Positions 17,815 to 27,326 of a DNA stretch of 64,000 nucleotides are shown here, piece by piece. The DNA is from Roseovarius amoyensis (GTDB taxonomy: Bacteria; Pseudomonadota; Alphaproteobacteria; Rhodobacterales; Rhodobacteraceae): the NCBI RefSeq assembly GCF_003260265.1, contig NZ_QITQ01000002.1, positions 62,001-126,000 of the forward strand. Reading direction: 5' to 3'. The notes below the pieces were generated by a model that made no database searches, had not been told where the DNA came from, and saw nothing but the letters and a program-made list of their open reading frames with translations. Positions within the stretch are counted from its first letter, which is position 1. Every line of letters starts with the position of its first letter. The position numbers and the translations under genes were made by a program.

Positions 17815-18777
17815 ATGACCAATTACCTCGACTTCGAGAAACCGCTGGCGGAGATCGAAGGCAAGGCCGAAGAGTTGCGGGCACTGGCGCGCACCAGCGA
17901 TAACATGGATATCGAGGCCGAGGCCGCCGCGCTGGACAAGAAGGCGGCGGCGCTGTTGCGGGATCTCTACAAGAACCTCACCCCGTGGCGGAAATGCCAG
18001 GTGGCCCGCCACCCCGAGCGGCCGCATTGTTCGGATTACATCAAGGCGCTGTTCACCGAGTACACGGCGCTGGCCGGCGACCGTAATTTCGCCGACGACC
18101 AGGCGGTGATGGGCGGGCTGGCACGGTTCCGTGACCGCCCGGTGATGGTGATCGGCCACGAAAAGGGCAGCGACACCAAGAGCCGCATCGAACGCAATTT
18201 CGGCATGGCCCGCCCAGAAGGATACCGCAAGGCGATCCGGCTGATGCAGATGGCCGACCGTTTCGGCCTGCCGGTGATTACGCTGGTGGATACCCCCGGC
18301 GCCTATCCCGGCAAGGGGGCCGAGGAACGCGGGCAGAGCGAGGCAATCGCGCGCTCGACCGAGACCTGTCTCGGCATCGGGGTGCCGCTGGTCAGCGTCA
18401 TCATCGGCGAGGGCGGCTCTGGCGGGGCGGTGGCCTTTGCCTCGGCCGACCGCGTGGCGATGCTGGAACATTCGGTCTATTCGGTGATCAGCCCCGAGGG
18501 CTGTGCGTCGATCCTGTGGAAGGATGCAGAAAAGATGCGCGAGGCGGCAGAGGCGCTGCGCCTGACCGCGCAGGACCTGATTCGCCTGGGCGTGGCGGAC
18601 AAGGTCATCCCCGAGCCGCTGGGCGGCGCACACCGCGACCGCAGCACGACGATAGACTCCGTGGGCAAGGCCATCGAAGAGCTGCTTTCCCCGCTCGATG
18701 GCAAGGGCCGCGCAGCCCTGATCAAGGGCCGGCGTCAGAAATTCCTCAGGATGGGCGACAAGGGGCTGGCGGCCTGA
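17815..18777 (+). CDS. accA: Acetyl-CoA carboxylase carboxyltransferase subunit alpha
   Basis: A 320-residue subunit of the carboxyltransferase that makes malonyl-CoA for fatty acid synthesis. Family landmarks are the opening [29 protein letters not shown] and the acyl-CoA site [11 protein letters not shown]. The partner accD is elsewhere. The start is the ATG at 17815 with AGGAG upstream; the longer in-frame ATGs have no such signal. Confidence 0.97.
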   Translation: MTNYLDFEKPLAEIEGKAEELRALARTSDNMDIEAEAAALDKKAAALLRDLYKNLTPWRKCQVARHPERPHCSDYIKALFTEYTALAGDRNFADDQAVMGGLARFRDRPVMVIGHEKGSDTKSRIERNFGMARPEGYRKAIRLMQMADRFGLPVITLVDTPGAYPGKGAEERGQSEAIARSTETCLGIGVPLVSVIIGEGGSGGAVAFASADRVAMLEHSVYSVISPEGCASILWKDAEKMREAAEALRLTAQDLIRLGVADKVIPEPLGGAHRDRSTTIDSVGKAIEELLSPLDGKGRAALIKGRRQKFLRMGDKGLAA

Positions 18778-18816
18778 CGCCTTTGCCGCGTTCGGCCGGC
18801 AGCCGGCCCCGGGCCA

Positions 18817-19467
18817 TCACGCAAGCAGCATCTTCAGCCCCTGGGTGACGTCCGAACGCACCGCCAGGCGCAGGCCCGGCTCGTCCCCTGCCTTGAGGGC
18901 GGCGATGATCAGACGGTGGTAATGCGACGGCTCCTGCCGGTGGACGCGGGTATATAGCATGCGCATCGTCGGCCCGAGTTGCAGCCAGACGGTTTCGGCC
19001 ATCGCCAGCATCGCCGGCGCCTGCGCGCGCAGATAAAGCGTGCGGTGAAATTCTAGGTTGCGGCGGATATAGCCGACCGAATCCTTTTGGGTGATCGTCT
19101 CGGCGATAAGGCCGTTGATGGTCTGCAACCGGTCGATCAGCGCGATATGGGCGCGCGGCAGGGCGCGGCTGGCCAACTCGACCTCCAGCAGGGTGCGCAG
19201 GGCGGCGAGTTCCTCGATTCGTTCGTTGCTCAGCTCGGGCGTTGTTACCCGGCCCGAGCTGGAAACCGTCAGCGCCCCCTCGGCCGACAGCCGGCGCACC
19301 GCCTCTCGCGCGGGGGTCATCGAAACCTCGTATTCAGCCGCAAGTCCCCTGAGCGTCAGCGCGTGGCCGGGGGGCAGCTCGCCATGCATGATGCGGCTGC
19401 GCAAACCGCGATAGACACGGTCATGGGCTGAATTGGGTATCGGGTCGGGGCGAGGGGCGACAAGCAT
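18817..19467 (-). CDS. GntR-family transcriptional regulator (FCD/FadR-type)
   Basis: A 216-residue regulator. An N-terminal winged helix (GHALTLRGLAAEYEVSMTPAREAV) is followed by an all-helical FCD-type ligand domain with LEFHRTLYLRA. Such proteins usually respond to organic acids. The gene stands alone, convergent with accA, so its target is not evident. Confidence 0.9.
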   Translation of the reverse strand: MLVAPRPDPIPNSAHDRVYRGLRSRIMHGELPPGHALTLRGLAAEYEVSMTPAREAVRRLSAEGALTVSSSGRVTTPELSNERIEELAALRTLLEVELASRALPRAHIALIDRLQTINGLIAETITQKDSVGYIRRNLEFHRTLYLRAQAPAMLAMAETVWLQLGPTMRMLYTRVHRQEPSHYHRLIIAALKAGDEPGLRLAVRSDVTQGLKMLLA

Positions 19468-19498
19468 GGGCTATTTGTGATCACGAACGCCGCGCAGG

Positions 19499-20191
19499 TC
19501 AATCGCCAAAGCGATAGCGGTGCAGCCCCGCGCCATTCTCGCGCAGCCAGCGGCGCGGCGCGTCATAGCCGGGCATCAGCCGCCCGACCGTGGCCCAGAA
19601 GGCGGGCGAATGGTTCATCTCGGCCAGATGCGCGACCTCGTGCGCGGCGACATAGTCCAGCACATCCGCCGGCGCCATGATCAACCGCCAGGAATACATC
19701 AGCCCCCCCGTGGACGTGCATGACCCCCAGCGAGAGCGGGTGTCGCGCAACGTGATGCGGGTATAGTCGCGCCCCAGCGCGGCGGCGTAGCGGTCGGATG
19801 CCTCGGCCAGCCTGTCGCGCGCGCGGGTCCTGAGCCAGGCGCGCAGGCGGGCAGGGGCGGTGTCGGCCGGGCCGGAGACCAGCAGGAGGCCCTCCTCGGC
19901 CCGTACGCCGCGGCCGGTGGCCTGCTCTACCTGCATCGTGACGCCGCTGACGGGCAGTTTCGTGCCGATCGCCACCTGCACCGTATCGGGCTGACGGTTC
20001 AGTTGCCGGCGCAGCCAGTCGGCCTTTTGTCCTGCGAATTCCAGCGCCTTGCGTTCCGGCACGCCGGGGGGCAGCGTCAGCGTCACCCGCCCGTCCAGCG
20101 CCGAGACCCTGAGTGATATTCGCCGCGCCCTGGGCGACCGGCGCAGGACCAGTTCGACAGGGGGGTTGCCGGGAAGGATGTGATCGTCCAT
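19499..20191 (-). CDS. YgjP-like (DUF45) zinc metallopeptidase
   Basis: A 230-residue protein with the metal-binding motif AAHEVAHLAEMNHS near residue 175, preceded by TRSRWGSCTSTGGLMYSW, which is diagnostic for the YgjP/SprT-like family. No signal peptide is seen, so it is cytoplasmic. The substrate is unknown. It is divergent from the TIGR02300 gene. Confidence 0.88.
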   Translation of the reverse strand: MDDHILPGNPPVELVLRRSPRARRISLRVSALDGRVTLTLPPGVPERKALEFAGQKADWLRRQLNRQPDTVQVAIGTKLPVSGVTMQVEQATGRGVRAEEGLLLVSGPADTAPARLRAWLRTRARDRLAEASDRYAAALGRDYTRITLRDTRSRWGSCTSTGGLMYSWRLIMAPADVLDYVAAHEVAHLAEMNHSPAFWATVGRLMPGYDAPRRWLRENGAGLHRYRFGD

Positions 20192-20308
20192 ATGCGCCTT
20201 CTGAGGATTGGTGCGCGCGGGGTGCGCAAAGCCTTTGACACCTCGCCTTGGTTATGGCAGGTGGCGCGGATCATCTGCAAGGCCAGAGAGTTGCAAGAGG
20301 GATCATCC

Positions 20309-20635
20309 ATGCCCAAGGAAGAATGGGGTGTAAAGCGCGTCTGCCCGACCACAGGCAAGCGTTTCTACGACCTCAACAAGAACCCGATCGTAAGCCCCTA
20401 TACGGGCGAGATCGTGCAGTTCGAAAGCGGCAAGAGCCGAACGATCACTGCCGATGCCGAGGACGCGGAGACCAAGAAACTGCGTGCAACGGACACCGAG
20501 GTCGACGGCGAAGTGCTGGAGGATGACGACGTCGACGTCGATCTGGGCGACGACGTTCTGGAAGACGACGACGACACCGTTCCGCTCGACGATATCGCCG
20601 ACATTGCGGACGACGACACCGACACCGACAGCTGA
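20309..20635 (+). CDS. TIGR02300 family protein
   Basis: A 108-residue protein typical of alphaproteobacteria. The N-terminal 40 residues (GVKRVCPTTGKRFYDLNKNP) are conserved and zinc-ribbon-like with a single Cys. The C-terminal half is an extremely acidic Asp-rich tail. Function unknown. The ATG follows AGAGGG by nine bases; the longer open frame overlaps the divergent peptidase gene. Confidence 0.88.
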   Translation: MPKEEWGVKRVCPTTGKRFYDLNKNPIVSPYTGEIVQFESGKSRTITADAEDAETKKLRATDTEVDGEVLEDDDVDVDLGDDVLEDDDDTVPLDDIADIADDDTDTDS

Positions 20636-20718
20636 CCGCGATGGGCGGGATTTTCCGCTTGATCCCGTCCCGCGGTTTGCCTAGATAGCGCCCGACGGCC
20701 CCTTGGGCCGCACGGCAC

Positions 20719-20794
<76 letters not shown>

Positions 20795-21113
20795 CCACCT
20801 TCTCGGTAATTCGATAGGTTTCAGAGTGGGTTACGCGGTGGCCCGTTACCTTTTGACGGTATTGTCACTTTTGTGCATGCAGTCTCGTGTCACCATCTTG
20901 TCACTCGATGAGGTAGGCATCTGGTTGTGAATGGTGTGGCGAACCGGACCAAGAATGCCTGCTTTCGGCCCACACCGGCCATTCGTCGGGCCAAGACTCG
21001 CCGCAGTGCAGGTTCACCAAACCAGCCGTTCGCTGCGATCACAATATCCAAGACTCGGCAGGCGACGGTAGCGTGAGGCAAACCTGACCTGTTCCGTCGC
21101 AGAGGTATCTCAC
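20795..21113. other. Intergenic stretch between tRNA-Ala and the zinc locus
   Basis: About 320 bases without a convincing gene. Short open frames on both strands lack ribosome binding sites and familiar motifs. The sequence looks like decayed non-coding filler at a possible island edge. I found no second copy of the tRNA-Ala 3' end in the window. Confidence 0.4.
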
Positions 21114-21767
21114 TCAGTGCAAGAAATGCCTGTCTGTTTCCTCGTCGGGGTCCGTGACGGGATCGAGCACGAGAACCAGCCGTGTCTCACCGGTTCCTTC
21201 TATTGGTGGTGAACGATGCAATAGGCCGGATACCGGGGTTTCCGGCCAGCGGGTCCCACGCAGCACGATCGGCGATCCTGTCGGCACAGTGAAGATGTGG
21301 TCCGGCTCGCGCCCTTTGCCGGCAAAACCGTATTGGGTGCCCGTGCCACGATAGGTGCAGACCAGCCGCGCGGTTACCGCGTCGATGTGGAACTTGCGGC
21401 AGGCGTTGCTACAAACCACGTCGAGACGCAGGCGCAGGTAACTGACGCGCATGACATTGGCAAAAATCGCCGCCAGCGTCGAAACGTCACTGATCAACAA
21501 ATCCCGCTCGAGGCCCTTGGGCGTGCCACAGGCGTTGGTGATGTCCATCAGCGCATCGCACACCCTGTCCTCGGGCAGGACCACCCGCGCCCTCGGGAGT
21601 TGATCAGGCGCGAGATTGTCGATCCAGCGCCTGAGTCGTGGCAAGGGCTGGCGCTCCCAGATTGCGCCGGCGCAATCCGCCCGGCGGATAGCCGAGAGGC
21701 CGTCAGGCGTAGCAACGCTATGGAGCCCGTTCTCGGCAACGTGTTTGGTGGCCTGAACGATTGTCAT
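21114..21767 (-). CDS. DUF1826 domain protein
   Basis: A 217-residue protein matching the DUF1826 layout: RFVCSNACRKFH-like cluster at VVCSNACRKFHIDAVTARLVCTYRG (Cys, Cys and His close together), then GSPIVLRG and LVLVLDP near the end. DUF1826 genes are known neighbours of COG0523 GTPases and Zur-controlled genes; the biochemical role is not established. The Cys/His cluster could bind a metal. Start at the ATG with GAAAGGA upstream. It is the last gene of the leftward operon. Confidence 0.8.
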   Translation of the reverse strand: MTIVQATKHVAENGLHSVATPDGLSAIRRADCAGAIWERQPLPRLRRWIDNLAPDQLPRARVVLPEDRVCDALMDITNACGTPKGLERDLLISDVSTLAAIFANVMRVSYLRLRLDVVCSNACRKFHIDAVTARLVCTYRGTGTQYGFAGKGREPDHIFTVPTGSPIVLRGTRWPETPVSGLLHRSPPIEGTGETRLVLVLDPVTDPDEETDRHFLH

Positions 21768-21807
21768 GACGATCCTTTCGAAAGCAGGCGGCGCACGGTT
21801 TGCCGCC

Positions 21808-22278
21808 CTATGGTTGGTAAGGCAGGGACGAATGATGCAGCACGATGCGCAACACATCATTCGCGTCCCTCTTGTAGCCAAAGCTCTTGTCGACCCTGGT
21901 GTCGTTCCCATCCTTATCGATAAGAATGATCCAGCCCATCCACATGGCGATATCGCCCTCGATGAACTCAGCCGAGGTCACGCTGTCCATGGCGCGCCAT
22001 CCTCGGATCGCGAACCCGGTATCAAGGGGGTATTCGTCGGAATGCCCGCAAAAATAGGCCAGCGCGCCGGCCTTGGTCGGGCGAAAGGTCTGTTCGCCGC
22101 TGGCCATGGTGGGTTTGAACATCACCGGCCCCAGATCATAGCCGTAATTCGCATCCAGATGTGCCATCGCGGCGACGCGGGCCGCGTCAAGCCCGTCGTC
22201 TTCATATGCCTTGGAAATCGCGACTTTCTGTTCGCCCCAGATGGTGCGTGCTGCCAAGAGATCCTGAGATGTGATCAT
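21808..22278 (-). CDS. NTF2/SnoaL-like protein of unknown function
   Basis: A 156-residue protein. The pattern of an N-terminal helix, LDANYGYDLGPVMFKPT, then beta strands GDIAMWMGWIILID and a C-terminal LRIVLHHSSLPY resembles the NTF2-like cone fold used by SnoaL and DUF4440 proteins. No catalytic residues can be assigned. The ATG at 22278 has GGAAGGA upstream. It lies between a COG0523 gene and the DUF1826 gene, so it probably belongs to the zinc-starvation response. Confidence 0.65.
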   Translation of the reverse strand: MITSQDLLAARTIWGEQKVAISKAYEDDGLDAARVAAMAHLDANYGYDLGPVMFKPTMASGEQTFRPTKAGALAYFCGHSDEYPLDTGFAIRGWRAMDSVTSAEFIEGDIAMWMGWIILIDKDGNDTRVDKSFGYKRDANDVLRIVLHHSSLPYQP

Positions 22279-22316
22279 TGTCTTCCTTCCGGTTGCAAGT
22301 TGCATACAGGGTCAGT

Positions 22317-23516
22317 TCAGGCACCCCAGCGTGGGAACGGGTCGGGCAGCGAAATCCAAGCTTCCGGCTCAAATTCCGTGGTGTCGACCAAAGCATCGTT
22401 CAGCTTTGCGCAGATCGCTTCGCGGTCGAGCCCCGCACCGATAAAAACGATCTCCTGACGCCGGTCGCCCCAGGGCTCGGCCCAGTTGCGGGCGATCTCG
22501 GCCTGCGCCTCGGGATGCTTGGGCAGCCTTTCTTGCGGCACCGAGGCCCACCAGCGCCCCAGCGGCGTAACCGAGGACATCGCACCTGCGAGACTGAACT
22601 CGGCAGCCCAGTCCGGCCGGGTTGCGATCCAGAAATGCCCCTTGGCACGGATCGTGCCCGGCAGCGGGCCGTTCAACACGGCGTGCAGCTTGGCCGGGTC
22701 GAATGGCGCCCGGGCGTTGTAGACAAAGGAAGTGATGCCGTATTCCTCGTCCTCGGGGACGTGGTTGGCAAAACCGTACAGCTCCTTGGCCCACATCGGA
22801 TGCTCGTGAGCGGTTTCGAAATCGAACAGGTCGGTATCGAGAATGGTACTGGGCTCCACCTCGGAATGATCGGTTTCGATGATCTTCGCGTCGGCGTTCA
22901 GGCTGCGGATGATCTTGCGTGCCGCATCGGTGCGCTCGGGCCCCGCATCCGAGACCTTGTTGAGGATCACCACATCGGCAAATTCGATCTGTTCGGTCAG
23001 AAGGCTCACGAGGCTGCGATCATCCTGTTCGCCCAGGGATTCGCCTCGGTCTGTCAGGAAATCGTGGCTGGCATAGTCCTGCAGCAGGTTCACCGCATCC
23101 ACCACCGTCACCATGGTGTCTAGCCGCGCCACATCCGACAGACTCTGGCCTTGATCGTCGCGAAAATCAAAGGTCGCGGCCACGGGCAGTGGCTCGGAGA
23201 TGCCTGTACTTTCAATCAGGAGGTAGTCAAACCGACCTTCCTCTGACAGGTGGCGCACCTCCTTCAAAAGGTCGTCGCGAAGCGTGCAGCATATGCAGCC
23301 GTTCGACATCTCGACCAGCTTTTCTTCCGAGCGCGACAACTCGGTCCCCTCGCGCACGAGGTCGGCATCGATATTCACCTCTGACATGTCGTTGACAATC
23401 ACGGCGACGCGTCGCCCCTCGCGATTGTTGAGAACCCGGTTGAGAAGCGTGGTTTTTCCCGCCCCGAGAAACCCGGAAAGGACGGTTACGGGAAGACGGG
23501 TGTCGATGGTTGACAT
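22317..23516 (-). CDS. COG0523 GTPase, ZigA-like putative zinc chaperone
   Basis: A 399-residue G3E-family GTPase. Walker A is GFLGAGKTT, the metal-binding CxCC motif is GCICC, and the guanine-specificity motif is NKVS. The C-terminal CobW_C domain begins near residue 265 ([14 protein letters not shown]) and ends in the [13 protein letters not shown] form typical of the ZigA branch. COG0523 proteins are thought to hand zinc to client enzymes when zinc is scarce. I chose the ATG at 23516 (AAGGA upstream); an in-frame ATG at 23540 would overlap thrS by four bases. Confidence 0.88.
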   Translation of the reverse strand: MSTIDTRLPVTVLSGFLGAGKTTLLNRVLNNREGRRVAVIVNDMSEVNIDADLVREGTELSRSEEKLVEMSNGCICCTLRDDLLKEVRHLSEEGRFDYLLIESTGISEPLPVAATFDFRDDQGQSLSDVARLDTMVTVVDAVNLLQDYASHDFLTDRGESLGEQDDRSLVSLLTEQIEFADVVILNKVSDAGPERTDAARKIIRSLNADAKIIETDHSEVEPSTILDTDLFDFETAHEHPMWAKELYGFANHVPEDEEYGITSFVYNARAPFDPAKLHAVLNGPLPGTIRAKGHFWIATRPDWAAEFSLAGAMSSVTPLGRWWASVPQERLPKHPEAQAEIARNWAEPWGDRRQEIVFIGAGLDREAICAKLNDALVDTTEFEPEAWISLPDPFPRWGA

Positions 23517-23536
23517 GGTTGGTTCCTTTAGCTTCT

Positions 23537-25504
23537 TCAAAATATTACGATTTGTTCAGGCGCGCCCGGCTGACAGTCAGCGCGGATGCCACCTCGGGGA
23601 GGTTGCGCATCCTGCATCAGGATGGCCGTCGCCTCAGCAAGGGGAAGCGTCTGCGTTGCATCCGTTCCATGACGTCGGATCGTTACGGTCTGGTTTTCCG
23701 TCTCGCGTGCGCCAAGGGCGATCTGGACCGGAATTTTCTTCAGGGCATGTTCACGGACCTTGTAGCCGATCTTTTCGTTGCGCAGATCGGTCTCGACGCG
23801 CAGCCCGGCGGCCTTCAATGCGGTCGCGACCTCATTTGCCCACTCGTCTGCGGCGCCTGTTACCGTGGCCACCACGGCCTGCACCGGTGCCAGCCAGAGC
23901 GGCAGGTGCCCGGCATAATGTTCGATCAGGATGCCGGTAAACCGTTCCAGCGATCCAAAGAGCGCCCGGTGCAACATGACCGGAGGCAGTTTCTCACCAG
24001 AGGGTGCCACATAGGTCGTCCCGAACCGTTCCGGCAGATTGAAATCCACCTGTAGGGTGCCGCACTGCCAATCCCGCCCGATGGCGTCCCGCAGCACATA
24101 TTCCAGCTTGGGTCCGTAGAACGCGCCTTCGCCTTCGAAGATGGTATAGGGATGGCCCGCCTGATCCAGCGCGGTACGCAGCGCGTCTTCGGACCGATCC
24201 CAGCTTTCGTCGCTGCCGATCCGGTTTTCGGGGCGAGTCGACAGCTTGATCCGCACGTCCTCGAACCCGAAATCGCGATAGATCGACAACACCAGATCGT
24301 TGACCTTGAGGCATTCTTCGGTCAGCTGCTCAGGCGTACAATAGATATGCGCGTCATCCTGCGTGAAGCTGCGCACGCGCAGCAGACCGTGCAAGGCGCC
24401 GGAGGGTTCATAGCGGTGGACCTTGCCGAACTCGGCTATCTTGAGCGGCAGGTCACGGTAGCTTTTGACGCCCTGCCCATAGATCAGCATGTGTCCGGGG
24501 CAGTTCATCGGTTTTAGCGCATAGTCGCGGTCATCCTCGGTTGTCGCCAGAAACATGTTCTGGCGATAGTTCTGCCAATGGCCAGAGGTCTCCCACAGGG
24601 CGCGGTCCATGATGTCGGGCGAATTCACCTCGACGTAACCTGCCGCCTCCTGCCGCGCACGCATGTAGCCGATCAGCGTCTGGAAAAGCCGCCAGCCTTT
24701 GGGATGCCAAAAGACAGAGCCGGGCGCGACCTCTTCGAAATGGAACAGGTTCATCTCGCGCCCCAGCCTGCGGTGATCGCGCTTCTCGGCCTCGGCCATC
24801 ATGGTCATATGTGCATCAAGCGCAGCCTTGTCGGCAAAGGCGATCCCGTAGATGCGGCTGAGCATCCGGTTGTTGCTGTCACCGCGCCAATAGGCCCCCG
24901 CCACGTGGGTCAGCTTGAAGGCGCTGCCCGCGTCGCCGGTGGTGCGCATATGCGGCCCACGACACAGGTCGAGCCAGCCGCCTTGACGGTAGATCGTCAC
25001 TGGCTCGCCGTCCGGGATCGCATCCAGAAGGGCCAGTTTGTAGGGCTCTCCCGCCGCCTCGAAATACTGCCGCGCCTCTTCGCGGGACCATTCCTTGCAG
25101 GTGAAGGGCGTCTTGGCGGCGATGATCTCGCGCATCTTCTTTTCGATGATGGGCAGATCCTCGGGCGTGAACGGGGTGTCACGCTCGAAGTCGTAGTAAA
25201 AGCCATGCTCGATAGCAGGGCCGATGGCTGTTTTGGTGCCGGGCCAAAGCGCCTGCACCGCCTCAGCCAGTACATGGGCAAGGTCATGGCGGATCAGTTC
25301 CAGCGCGCGTGGGTCATCGTGCGACATCAGCTCCACCTCCGCCTCGTCGGGCAGTGGCGCGGAAAGATCGCTGACCTTGCCATCGATGATTGCCGCCACC
25401 GTCCGCTTGGCAAGGCTGGGGCTGATGGCGGACGCGAGATCGGCGGCGGTGCTGGCGGGATCAAGCGCGCGGGTCGCGCCATCGGGGAGGCGGATATGGA
25501 TCAT
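23537..25504 (-). CDS. thrS: Threonyl-tRNA synthetase, in a zinc-starvation operon
   Basis: A 655-residue class II synthetase. The TGS domain covers residues 1-60, the editing domain includes RHDLAHVL, and the catalytic core includes [26 protein letters not shown]. The C-terminal anticodon domain starts near residue 535. The three zinc ligands of E. coli ThrRS are all kept: Cys in MNCPGH, His in DDAHIYC and His in VMLHRAL. The enzyme therefore still looks zinc-dependent. Its place between two COG0523 genes suggests a second, zinc-responsive copy rather than the housekeeping gene, though this window cannot show whether another thrS exists. Confidence 0.93.
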   Translation of the reverse strand: MIHIRLPDGATRALDPASTAADLASAISPSLAKRTVAAIIDGKVSDLSAPLPDEAEVELMSHDDPRALELIRHDLAHVLAEAVQALWPGTKTAIGPAIEHGFYYDFERDTPFTPEDLPIIEKKMREIIAAKTPFTCKEWSREEARQYFEAAGEPYKLALLDAIPDGEPVTIYRQGGWLDLCRGPHMRTTGDAGSAFKLTHVAGAYWRGDSNNRMLSRIYGIAFADKAALDAHMTMMAEAEKRDHRRLGREMNLFHFEEVAPGSVFWHPKGWRLFQTLIGYMRARQEAAGYVEVNSPDIMDRALWETSGHWQNYRQNMFLATTEDDRDYALKPMNCPGHMLIYGQGVKSYRDLPLKIAEFGKVHRYEPSGALHGLLRVRSFTQDDAHIYCTPEQLTEECLKVNDLVLSIYRDFGFEDVRIKLSTRPENRIGSDESWDRSEDALRTALDQAGHPYTIFEGEGAFYGPKLEYVLRDAIGRDWQCGTLQVDFNLPERFGTTYVAPSGEKLPPVMLHRALFGSLERFTGILIEHYAGHLPLWLAPVQAVVATVTGAADEWANEVATALKAAGLRVETDLRNEKIGYKVREHALKKIPVQIALGARETENQTVTIRRHGTDATQTLPLAEATAILMQDAQPPRGGIRADCQPGAPEQIVIF

Positions 25505-25600
25505 TCGAGGATCTTTCTTTCACAGATCGGGGGGCATCGGATCGTGTCCGCGTTTTCCCGTGGGTTTCAGCGGGCAAGGCGCCAAAGCGGCAAGCATGGG

Positions 25601-26761
25601 TCAGACGGGATTGTCGATGGTATCGGCCATCATGCCGCCGTGCAGGATTTCCGACGCCGGCCCTTCCTCGGGCCGCATCAAGAGCACTTTGAGGCTGTCT
25701 TTGAGGTCCGCCTCCTCGGTGTTCCGCGCAATGACAACGACGCGGCTCGTCGTGTCCCGGCCCGACCAGGTTTTCAGCGGCACTGGCGCGTCGAAGATGT
25801 GCTGCACCCCGTGAAAGACAAATGGATACTCTAGCCCCGCAACGTGCAGGATGCCCTTCATGCGCAGGATGTCCGGCCCCCTGAGCGCGATCAACGTATC
25901 CAGCCAGGAATCAAAGACCTCGGCGGGAATGGGGTCTGTCACCTCGATGGATGCAGAACTGATCCGGTGATCATGCCGGTGATGTGTCGCCGGCACTGAT
26001 GGGTTGAAGGTCGCCGGAGCCGGGGATCTTGCGGAGAACCCCGAAAGGCCGGCCAGAGGATCGGGCTTGGCCACCTCCGCCGCCATCTTGGGCGACATCC
26101 CCAGCCAACTGTCCACATCCGAAGACGTCACATCCCTGTGCATCGCGGACAGGCCGAACAGCGTTCCTACCGGCACTTTTCCGTGCTCCGCATGGACGCG
26201 CCGAGCCGAGGCATTAAGCCCGCTCAACCGCTTCTCGAACCGGGTCAAGTCAAAGGGATCGACCAGATCGGTCTTCGACAGGATCAGCAGGTCGGCTATG
26301 GCCACCTGGTGAACCGCCTCGAACTGTCGGTCGAGCGTTTTCATACCCGTTGCCGCATCCGCCAGCGTCACGACACCATCCAGCCGGAACGCCTGCGCGA
26401 TCTGGCGGTCCGTCACCAAGGTGTGGACGATCGGACCCGGATCGGCGATGCCGCTGGTTTCGATCACAACGCGATCGAAATCCACCTGCCCGGCGTCACG
26501 CTTTTCAAGCAAGGCCCCTAACGTCTTGGCCAGGTCCTCCAGGATGGCACAGCACAGGCACCCCGATTGCAGCAAAACGGTCTCTTCGGTCGCCTCTTCG
26601 ATCAGGTCGTGATCAAGAGCCACATCACCGAATTCATTCATGATGACGGCAATCCGCCCGGCCTCGGGATCGCGGATCAGGTGGTTCAGCAGCGTTGTCT
26701 TTCCTGCCCCGAGGAACCCCGTCAACAAGGTGACCGGAACGCGTTTGTCCTCCAATGCCAT
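25601..26761 (-). CDS. COG0523/CobW-family GTPase with His-rich linker
   Basis: A 386-residue G3E GTPase with Walker [10 protein letters not shown], metal motif GCLCC, ETSGIADPGP and NKxD-like SKTD. Between the GTPase and the CobW_C domain there is a histidine-rich linker (HHRHDHR near residue 260) that could hold zinc. It is the first gene of the leftward operon, starting 45 bases from the Zur-like palindrome. It differs clearly from the second COG0523 gene at 22317-23516, so the two probably serve different clients. Confidence 0.9.
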   Translation of the reverse strand: MALEDKRVPVTLLTGFLGAGKTTLLNHLIRDPEAGRIAVIMNEFGDVALDHDLIEEATEETVLLQSGCLCCAILEDLAKTLGALLEKRDAGQVDFDRVVIETSGIADPGPIVHTLVTDRQIAQAFRLDGVVTLADAATGMKTLDRQFEAVHQVAIADLLILSKTDLVDPFDLTRFEKRLSGLNASARRVHAEHGKVPVGTLFGLSAMHRDVTSSDVDSWLGMSPKMAAEVAKPDPLAGLSGFSARSPAPATFNPSVPATHHRHDHRISSASIEVTDPIPAEVFDSWLDTLIALRGPDILRMKGILHVAGLEYPFVFHGVQHIFDAPVPLKTWSGRDTTSRVVVIARNTEEADLKDSLKVLLMRPEEGPASEILHGGMMADTIDNPV

Positions 26762-26805
26762 TTTGGGCTCGCCCTTCAGCCTTGTATCTGCTTTCAGTCA
26801 TGTTG

Positions 26806-26820
26806 TGTTATGATATAACA
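26806..26820. promoter_or_regulatory. Zur-box-like operator
   Basis: The 15-base sequence TGTTATGATATAACA is a perfect palindrome (TGTTAT-N3-ATAACA). It lies midway between the divergent COG0523 gene and the hisI paralogue. Zur sites in proteobacteria have GTTAT-N3-ATAAC at their core, and the downstream genes are typical Zur targets. One dyad could control both divergent promoters. Confidence 0.85.
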
Positions 26821-26852
26821 TTACTATACACAAGAGCCTCGAAAGGACCGAG

Positions 26853-27326
26853 ATGTCGCAATTGGAATTTCAATCCCGTCAGTCTGTGGAGCAGGTCGAG
26901 GAAGGCACCGACCTCGCACCCAAATTCGGCGAAGATGGCCTGTTGCCCTGCATCACAACCGATGCCACCACGGGTGAGGTGCTGATGCTCGGCTGGATGA
27001 ATGCAGAAGCCTTCCGACTGACCATCCAAACCGGTGAGGCGCACTATTTCAGCCGCTCCCGACAGGTGCTGTGGCACAAGGGCGCGACCTCCGGTCTGGT
27101 CCAGAAGGTTGTCGAAGCACGCATAGACGACGATCAGGATGCGCTTTGGCTGCGCGTCGACATCACCGGTTCCGGAGCATCCTGCCATGTTGGCTACCGC
27201 TCCTGCTTCTATCGGGCAGTGCCGTGTGGCGAACAGGCAGGGGCCCCGCTGACCTTCCTCGAAGAACACAAGACGTTCGACCCGGTGGCTGTGTATGGCG
27301 ATGTGCCGAACCCAACCCAACTCTGA
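26853..27326 (+). CDS. Phosphoribosyl-AMP cyclohydrolase paralogue with altered zinc site
   Basis: A 157-residue HisI-type enzyme, which opens the purine ring of phosphoribosyl-AMP in histidine synthesis. Landmarks are [30 protein letters not shown] and the C-terminal [12 protein letters not shown]. Normal HisI has three zinc cysteines, the first in a DCD-x-DALL motif. Here this segment is [10 protein letters not shown], so that Cys is Asp, while the other two Cys remain. With the Zur-like operator 33 bases upstream, this suggests a low-zinc substitute for the main HisI. Confidence 0.87.
   Translation: MSQLEFQSRQSVEQVEEGTDLAPKFGEDGLLPCITTDATTGEVLMLGWMNAEAFRLTIQTGEAHYFSRSRQVLWHKGATSGLVQKVVEARIDDDQDALWLRVDITGSGASCHVGYRSCFYRAVPCGEQAGAPLTFLEEHKTFDPVAVYGDVPNPTQL

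Noticed and set aside
20890..21081. 63-codon minus-strand frame between tRNA-Ala and DUF1826
   Set aside because: No ribosome binding site and no recognised domain; the surrounding sequence looks decayed.
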